64,000 nucleotides of DNA from contig NC_088303.1 in assembly GCF_032854445.1 (NCBI RefSeq), positions 15,075,501 through 15,139,500 on the forward strand. Reading direction: 5' to 3'. This document shows positions 57,471 to 64,000 of the stretch, piece by piece; within the stretch, counting starts at the first letter, position 1, and every line of letters begins with the position of its first letter. This DNA is from Liolophura sinensis. Its lineage: Eukaryota > Mollusca > Polyplacophora > Chitonida > Chitonidae. The notes beneath the pieces are model-generated. The model did no database searches. It was not told the origin of the DNA and saw nothing but the letters and a program-made list of their open reading frames with translations. Made by a program: the position numbers and the translations under genes.

Positions 57471-60277
57471 GAGTAATAATTTTTTTAACATTTTTAATGC
57501 ATGTGTACCCATTCTAAAATATTCAGTGCAGTGAAATTAATGTAATTGTTTCAACATGTTTAAACCACTTTACCGCATTCATCAAACTTTGTCAGTGGAA
57601 ATTTAAAAACTGAATTTAATTTGCTATTTCCATAGTTGTAAATGAAGCGTATGCAAAAAAGTATTGAAATACTTGGTCCCAGTGAAATGCCGTTTCTGGT
57701 AACTTATTTAATGAAGTAGGCTCCGAGAGCAAATTCATAATTCATAGCAATTATATACAGTTGGCATTTTATGGATGAGCTGAAATCAGCAATATTAATG
57801 TTGTAATGTTATGACATATGGTTTCGGGAAGTGGCATGCAGTTTTGATACATTGTCAGACTGTATGAACTGTTTTGGAGCCAGGAGATTGGCATTGACTG
57901 GGTGGGTACACATGTTTTTATGCGTGGTCACACCGAACTTACACTTGTGACCAAATTGCAATGTGTAAAGTGGGACAAATTAGAATGAATTGTTTTCACA
58001 AAGTTATATATGTCAGCTGAACAATGGCCTGGAATATTACACTTCATTGACACCTGCCATGTGTTTTTCAAAAGACGTCAAAAGCATTAACAGTTGGAGG
58101 AATTGTTAAGATTAAATGTGTACGTTTTCTGAATTTTTGAGGTACTATAAAATAGAGAATACGGTATTAAAGAAAATGAAGGAAGATATGGTTTTTATCA
58201 AAGAGAAAAAAAATCATTTTTTTCATTCTGTTGTTGCATTTCCAGGAATATTCTATAAAAAGACGTCATCAATGAAGATAGTTGAAAGGTGAGACCAGCT
58301 TAATGTGGAACAAACTTAAAGCTGTATGTTAGGCCACAATTCATGAACTCTATAGTATTATAAAGAAATAAAACCCAAACATTTCATTTACCCTTTAAAT
58401 AAAATGATCATTGGTCATACTAAAATAGAGAATCTAGAGCATCAGTTGTCTTGCCTCATACTGGTTTTGCTCTTATTTTCTGAAAATACATGTAAAACTG
58501 CCTTCTACAGCCTAGAACAAGAATCTGTCCCTGTGAATGATGGTAAGATGTAACCAAGGCGTTGTCATGGATACCTCCCCTGGAGATTTAAAGGAGAAAT
58601 TGTCATTATTGGAATGAGTTATTACCCTTTTTGCTGTAGACACATGTGGCAAGTCAGAAATGAACATTAGGCTTTTTAGATTTTGGTGCTATTTTAAACT
58701 AGGTCATGGCACATTTCCAGAAGAAGAACCCACTGACCCACATTGTGGGCTTGGTGCCCCAAGCTATATGCAAATACTGACCTAGATTCCATCTAGTTAA
58801 TTGGAGCTGTGTTCTGCTCTACACTTCCCCAGACAAAAGTCACTGTAGCCTAGATACTTAGCAGCTAATATATCAGAAGTGTTTGGCTAGCTGACACATT
58901 ATATGGTTGAGTGAACAACCTTGGATAATGGTGGTATATTATGATGCCCTTCACCAGTCATGTCCTACTTAACACTGAGTGTGGCTGTTTTAACACTTCT
59001 GAGTACATGTACTACAAACTTGTGGACTAGGTTTACATCTGCATACCCCATCTATCTCAACTCATTCCACATCAAACCACTTGGATGTAGGAACATTTTT
59101 TGTCACTCAGATGTAAGAGACGTTTGAGTGGAATTTGATATGTGTTGAAATTGAGAAACTTAATCTTGTTATATTAAGACCACAAAATCTTAGAAGGAAC
59201 TTGTTTGTTTCGTTTTGTAATTAAACTAAATGAGTTACTTCTGGTAAGAAGTGTAATCTAAATGGCAATTTGCACAGAATCAGTGTCAGCATGTGCAGCT
59301 AGGTGAAATAGTTTTAAAGCAAAAGTGAATAATTCATGCTTCAATTCTGAACAGGGCAATGTGTAAGGATTTATAGAAATAAAAAAGGATTTATACATGC
59401 CGAAAAATCCAGAACATATCCAGTAGTGTCAGAGCTTAACTTTTGTCTTCTTTACGATTTTAATGAAAATGTAGTTTTATTAGGCTATACAGATAATTGT
59501 AGTAAAATGATCTATTGCTGTGAGGGAGAAGGAAATGGGGAAAATTATTTTTGGGAACTAAGAGGTGGTCCCTAAACCATCGCTGTGGATAATAGATAAC
59601 ATTCCCAACTCTCCTGGTCACCTTTCTGCTTGGGACACTGTTCTGTGGAACTCTAGACAAATTGTGCCCTTGACAAAGACCTTGACCTGGTTAGGTTGAT
59701 GAGGTTCCTTCCACACTGTAGACCAGCTGGTTACCAACTTATACACATGTACATTTTTGGTATGTCTTTGAAACTGGTTGACAGTTTCCCTTTCTGGTCC
59801 AGGCTGATGGTCTGTAAGGCTAAGTTTTCTCTCAGTTAGCCAGCAAAATGAAAAGCCTTTTTTTGTCCATTTTCTGGAGTGTTACTATGAATTTCTAGTC
59901 TCCTGTGTCTGTTTTTATGGCTCCTTCAGTTTACTAGGTTTTGCTGGCATTGATGATGTTAAAACCATATTTAATATCCTGTTGGGGACCCTTGCAGGCT
60001 TATTCAGATAAAGCATTGATTCATTTCTCCTCAGCCAATGGGCTGCTGACCAATCAGGCGACAGTGCACCTCAATCAGATAGATTCAGTTCTTGGAAGGT
60101 GGCACATACTCCAGTTTTCTCCAACTATACCTGTTGCATATGTGAAAAATTATTTGGCATGCATGGTTTTAGACACTAGTAAATAAATAAATGAATATGC
60201 TGTTGGGTGTATAATTTCATTCAAAAGTGTTTTGTTCATGTACATGAATATGTGAACAGAATTTGTGATTGTGGTTA
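57471..60277. other. No gene seen
   Basis: CpG-poor, AT-rich. No exon is supported. Confidence 0.5.
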
Positions 60278-60485
60278 CTGTCATTCTTCAACCTTTCACA
60301 TGTTTGCAAGGTGTTTGAACAAGTATATTCTGAAGACATTATTTGGTGTTGACTGATAAAATTATACCTTTTGGGAAGCCTGAAACTGGCTAATCCAACC
60401 AGTGTAGTTTTGTCTCCAAAGTCAAATGTCCATAAATTGCACTGAAAGTTGCTCTTTCATACGAGAAAAGGTTGAGGAATGAGGG
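60278..60485 (+). mobile_element. MITE family 1, copy 4
   Basis: 208 bp between TA dinucleotides. The left end CTGTCATTCTTCAACC and the right end GGTTGAGGAATGAGGG are inverted to each other, sharing even a C-for-A change inside the terminal repeat. The interior has CTGATAAAATTATACC and CTAATCCAACCAGTGTAG. Confidence 0.9.
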
Positions 60486-62169
60486 TACATGTGTGTATCT
60501 TCTAATGATGTTACCAGACACCTAAATCCGGCAGCAAATAATGTATGCTCATGAGAATGACTCAGTTTTATGTTGAGACATTGAACATATTCTGTGGAAA
60601 AATTGAAGAAAGTACATCTGAAATTTCTAAGTGCATTCTAAGTGTACCTGGATAAAATATACATCACAGGGTGTGTACCGGATCTTAAAAACCTTGAAGT
60701 CTGAACAATGAAAGTAACTTTTCTAGGCCTGGAAAAGCAGGGTTATTTTTTTGTTGGACCTGGAAAAGCCTGGAAATTGAGAACAAACTTCAAACACACA
60801 CTGTGAGCTGATGTATGAAAAAGAAACTACTGCATAAAGCATGCTGACATTCTTTCGTTTCAAGCTTCAAACATCTTTGAAAGTGTCATCATATAAGTGA
60901 AAAATTATTCAGTAGTATGTAAAACCTCCAGCATAGATACATATATGCTTTGCTTTGTACATGTTTACGTGTATATGTAAAAGTTATAAATAAATGACAA
61001 TAAATGTGGTCATTTTGTACAGCTTTATTTATTTGAAGTAGTCAGGAAATTGTGGATGTTCCGTTTTTTTTTTTGAAACCCTTGAAAAAAAATGGGAAAT
61101 TGAAAGTGTACGAATGCTAATTCAAGAATGGGTGTTATAGTGGAATCTCTGTACAAGTGCTACAGTGCAAACCTGTGCTTTCCTCTGGGCACAAAATGAC
61201 GAACAAATTGACAGAATTCCCAACTGCATGTAAAGCCTTAATTGTGTGTATCAGATGTCAAGGTGAATCTGTAAGAGTAGCCTGTACATGTATCTATCAG
61301 TGCTTTCTCACATTGTGACGTACATTTTATATTTTCCTTGGCTTGAAATCAGATTTGCCTCCCTCAGCTATCATCACATGCACATGTATGTCCAACTTTA
61401 TTAGATGGCTTGGGGAGCTGAGTGTTGGATCCACCACATGTAATACACCAGATTGGTGACTGTATCATGGTATGTACCCCATGTTTTATGAATAGACTCT
61501 CCAATGTATTCATCAGCCTGTTCCATTTCCTTGTCTGTGGGTTGTTTTGTCCAGGCAGTGTTGGCAGTAGGTCAAAGGTGTTTAAACAGAAAACACAACA
61601 TGTCTGGCTTCATTCCTTTAGGATGAGTCTCTGCTTCATGCAGCTTCCCTGTAGTCAGACCAGGCATTGTTTTGATTCACCTTTAGAACTCTTTCTAAAG
61701 TCTGGTGTTTTTGGGGGGTTTTTTCTTCTTTTTTTTGTTTTGAGAATGTTGTTAGGCATAGCCGTACAGTGTACATTTTAATATCTTTGTTTCATGGATA
61801 TACATGACCACGTAGCTGATTTTAATGCATAGAATATTCATCACATGTAAATCAGGCATTATATATACATGTATTATATGCAGTGGTATCACCTGCTTGC
61901 ATCTTGTTTTCAAAGTCCTATTTATTATGAATATCGGTAAATATAAAAGTATAGGTTAAATAGATGCATGTATCAAGCTCAGATCAAGATTCTGGCTGTG
62001 AAGTCACAGCTTGTGCTTCAGCTTGGTCAGTACCGTCCAATGAGTGCTCACCTTAGAACCGCAATCTTTATATCAAAATGGAAGGATTAACCATGGCAGC
62101 CATATTTGGAGTCCGCATTAAAGTGCCTTTAATTTGATGCTGACTGTATTCATTGGTGGTCAGTTCATT
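60486..62169. other. No gene seen
   Basis: A diverged SINE family A 3' fragment may lie at about 60888-60935 (GTCATCATATAAGTGAAAAA). The 119-codon frame at 61422-61781 is Phe- and Leu-rich with no motif. Confidence 0.45.
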
Positions 62170-62232
62170 TAAGCTGCCGTCGTATAAGTGAAATATTCTT
62201 GAGTAAGATGTAAAACACCAATCAAATAAATA
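62170..62232 (+). mobile_element. SINE family A 3' end fragment
   Basis: CTGCCGTCGTATAAGTGAAA, TATTCTTGAGTAAGATG, TAAAACACCAATCAAATAAA: only the 3' domain and tail remain. Confidence 0.85.
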
Positions 62233-62338
62233 TTCATTTTAGTTCTTGAGGAAAGATGGAAATAGTCTACCTCCAACTATTACAGTAATGTACCGCGCCT
62301 TAGTTTTGGCACGTCATTAACCCAGATTGATTCATATA

Positions 62339-62569
62339 CAGGGTGTCCTAGAAGTTGTGCACCTTCTAGGCTGAGGTTGAATGCTTGAGCTACAAAACGG
62401 TGTGTTGCCCCATCTCTTCCAAACATAAAAACCAATTCAACTCTTTCGTGTACTGTTAGTTTATTAGCCATAATTAACTCTGAAAGAGAGAAAAAAATTT
62501 AAAATCAGTATAAATCTGAAACAGAAAAAAATGAAAATCAGGATGGTGCACGACTTCTGGGACACCCTG
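62339..62569 (-). mobile_element. Tc1/mariner-type MITE carrying transposase start
   Basis: 231 bp flanked by TA on both sides (62337-62338 and 62570-62571). Terminal inverted repeats are 25 bp with two mismatches: left CAGGGTGTCCTAG..TTGTGCACC, right GGTGCACGAC..GGGACACCCTG. On the minus strand the interior is the 5' leader (about 73 bp) and the first 36 codons of a transposase joined directly to the far terminal repeat. This is an internal-deletion derivative of an autonomous element. Confidence 0.92.
62364..62471 (-). pseudogene. Transposase N-terminal fragment (DUF4817-like helix-turn-helix)
   Basis: ATG at 62471. Residues 1-36 include MANKLTVHERVELVFMFGRD and GATHRFVAQAFN, which I recognise as the N-terminal helix-turn-helix segment (DUF4817 type) found at the start of mariner-like transposases and domesticated relatives in invertebrates. 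The coding part ends exactly where the terminal repeat begins at 62363, and the frame then reads through the repeat to a stop at 62280. The catalytic DDE/D domain is entirely missing, so the fragment cannot transpose by itself. It could still encode a short DNA-binding peptide if transcribed. Confidence 0.85.
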
Positions 62570-62571
62570 TA

Positions 62572-64000
62572 TTTACATATCATATTGTGTTCTACTTATT
62601 GAAATTTCCTGCTTGATCAATAACTTTGTAATATAATGAACAGATATTTGTGTACATCAGCATAAATGTACAAATGTATTAATGAACTGCCTGTCCTTTC
62701 AAGTATGATCAAACATTGTCCAGTTTATACAAGTGTTCATGTTTATAAGAAGGTAGAATACACAGTTTGTTGATGAAATATTTGTTTTAATGTTTTAATT
62801 TAAAGAATTTGTTCAGTGGCTTAGCCTGTAGTTTTACTGTTAGGATTTTTGCTCTGCTTTTGCCAGTAGAAGGAATTCCCAGTGAGTACCAAAAATCAGA
62901 TTTAATTGAGTAACAGTTAAAGGGGGTGAAGTAGTTCTCAGAGAGGGTTGTCCATATGGCTGTCCAGTGTTTGTGTACACTCTTTGACACTGTCTTGACC
63001 CCTAGAGAGTGCAAACACTGAGGCACAGGAGCGAGTGGGTGGGGAAAGGGATTAAGGTGGGGTTGGGGGGTCTTTTTGCACCACATATGGTAAAGGGGTG
63101 TATTGTCACAGAAACTATAGCTAACAATAGAAGTAAAACTGCAGCACTCAGTAAGGCGGGAAGTGGCCATATTGGCTTCTGGGCAGACTACAGTGGAAAA
63201 GGACCAGTGTGGGGCTAGAGGAGTATGGACATGTTGGGACCAGTCGCGTGAACTCAGCAGGTTCATGAGGTGAAGTTTGCCGAATTTTACGTGGGCTGGC
63301 TGCTAGACAATCTCATCGATTCGCTCGCCCACTTGCCGCGTAAATTTCACATGTGGCCCTCACTCCGGGCCAAGACTGTTCTACCTTCGATCTTTTCGGG
63401 GATTCTCTTAATGTCAACATTTGATTGAATGCATGGCATTGACTGCTCCCTTCCCAGTGTGCACCTGCCCTGGGCTTCATCGTCTGAAAATAAAACAACC
63501 CAATGAGATAGAAGCACACTGCCCTATTTTTTCTTTTCGATGAGGTGGACTAATATTTGTTTAACTAGCCTGGAAAATAGCCAATCAGATTCCTCCATGT
63601 ACATCTCAAGGTAGCAACCAATGAAAACACTGTATCTTTGCGTAGGATGGTGATCTCTTTTTGTCTGGAACAAAGTATTGTATGTTGTTGCAATCTTACA
63701 GCATGTCAGTTGCTTACATCTAGGATTAAAATAGACGGCTATCTTAACCCCACCTTGCCTGTACGTGCGTGATGTGGTATTGAAAGATCATGCATACATC
63801 AGTGGTGTTTTCATATTTTTTGCCAGTATATCGTTTTATGACGTTTACCTTTAGTGTAATTATCAAACCTTGGAATGTGGTCTTTGAATTTGTAGTGAAA
63901 CATGTCACTGACCCAAAGGTTTGTGGAAAGGAACTGAAAATAAACTTTATATCTTATATATTATTACATGCAGTTGTACAGGGTTTTTAACTGATTAATG
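62572..64000. other. No gene seen; G-rich tract near 63036
   Basis: A G-rich run at about 63036-63071 (GGGTGGGGAAAGGG, then GGTGGGG and GGGGGG) is near the quadruplex pattern. The 159-codon minus frame at 62787-63266 contains no motif and includes low-information His, Pro and Ser stretches. I do not call it. Confidence 0.45.

Noticed and set aside
62787-63266. 159-codon minus-strand frame
   Set aside because: No domain, stretches of His, Pro and Ser, and an overlapping plus frame. The surrounding sequence gives no splice signals.

Overview
This is eukaryotic nuclear DNA, most likely from a mollusc or a related lophotrochozoan. That placement is inference. It rests on short interspersed elements with tRNA-like heads and a 3' end of the type I associate with molluscs (GATTGGTGTTTTACG in minus-strand copies), on long non-coding stretches that read like introns and intergenic DNA, and on the absence of any dense gene array. 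No rRNA, functional tRNA, CRISPR array, operon or prokaryotic gene cluster is visible. Most open frames over 60 codons are chance frames or lie inside tandem repeats.

Layout. 1-25.4 kb is CpG-poor and intron-like. It carries a two-phase minisatellite (0.99-2.7 kb), two CCAT-based minisatellites (18.3-20.3 kb), a few SINEs, members of a roughly 210-bp TA-flanked MITE family, and one possible decayed coding exon near 10.2-10.45 kb. About 25.4-45.5 kb is visibly richer in CpG. It holds the full-length SINEs with target-site duplications, a long foldback element (29.98-30.17 kb), a larger inverted-repeat structure (30.7-31.5 kb), an unidentified 106-codon frame (31.5 kb), a possible coding exon with a competing antisense frame (34 kb), a duplicated coding fragment (41.2 kb), and the best protein-coding candidate of the window: a 199-residue basic-then-acidic protein on the minus strand at 43990-44589. 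45.6-64 kb is again mostly CpG-poor. It contains the second copy of the duplicated coding fragment (46.9-47.2 kb), a degenerate 37/35-bp minisatellite (48.6-49.2 kb), several SINE pieces with clear target-site duplications, a second foldback copy (57.3 kb), and at 62.34-62.57 kb a mariner-type MITE that still encodes the first 36 residues of its transposase.

Function. The genes do not form a visible pathway. The window is best read as intron or intergenic DNA shaped by transposable elements and minisatellites. The CpG contrast suggests that the two outer parts belong to germline-methylated DNA, as transcribed gene bodies usually are in molluscs, and the middle to unmethylated DNA. I found nothing I would defend as a new biological system. 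The observations most worth a second look are the two diverged copies of one coding fragment with codon-patterned substitutions, the CpG compartment boundaries, the transposase-bearing MITE, the shared 3' domain of two SINE families with different heads, and the 43990-44589 protein.
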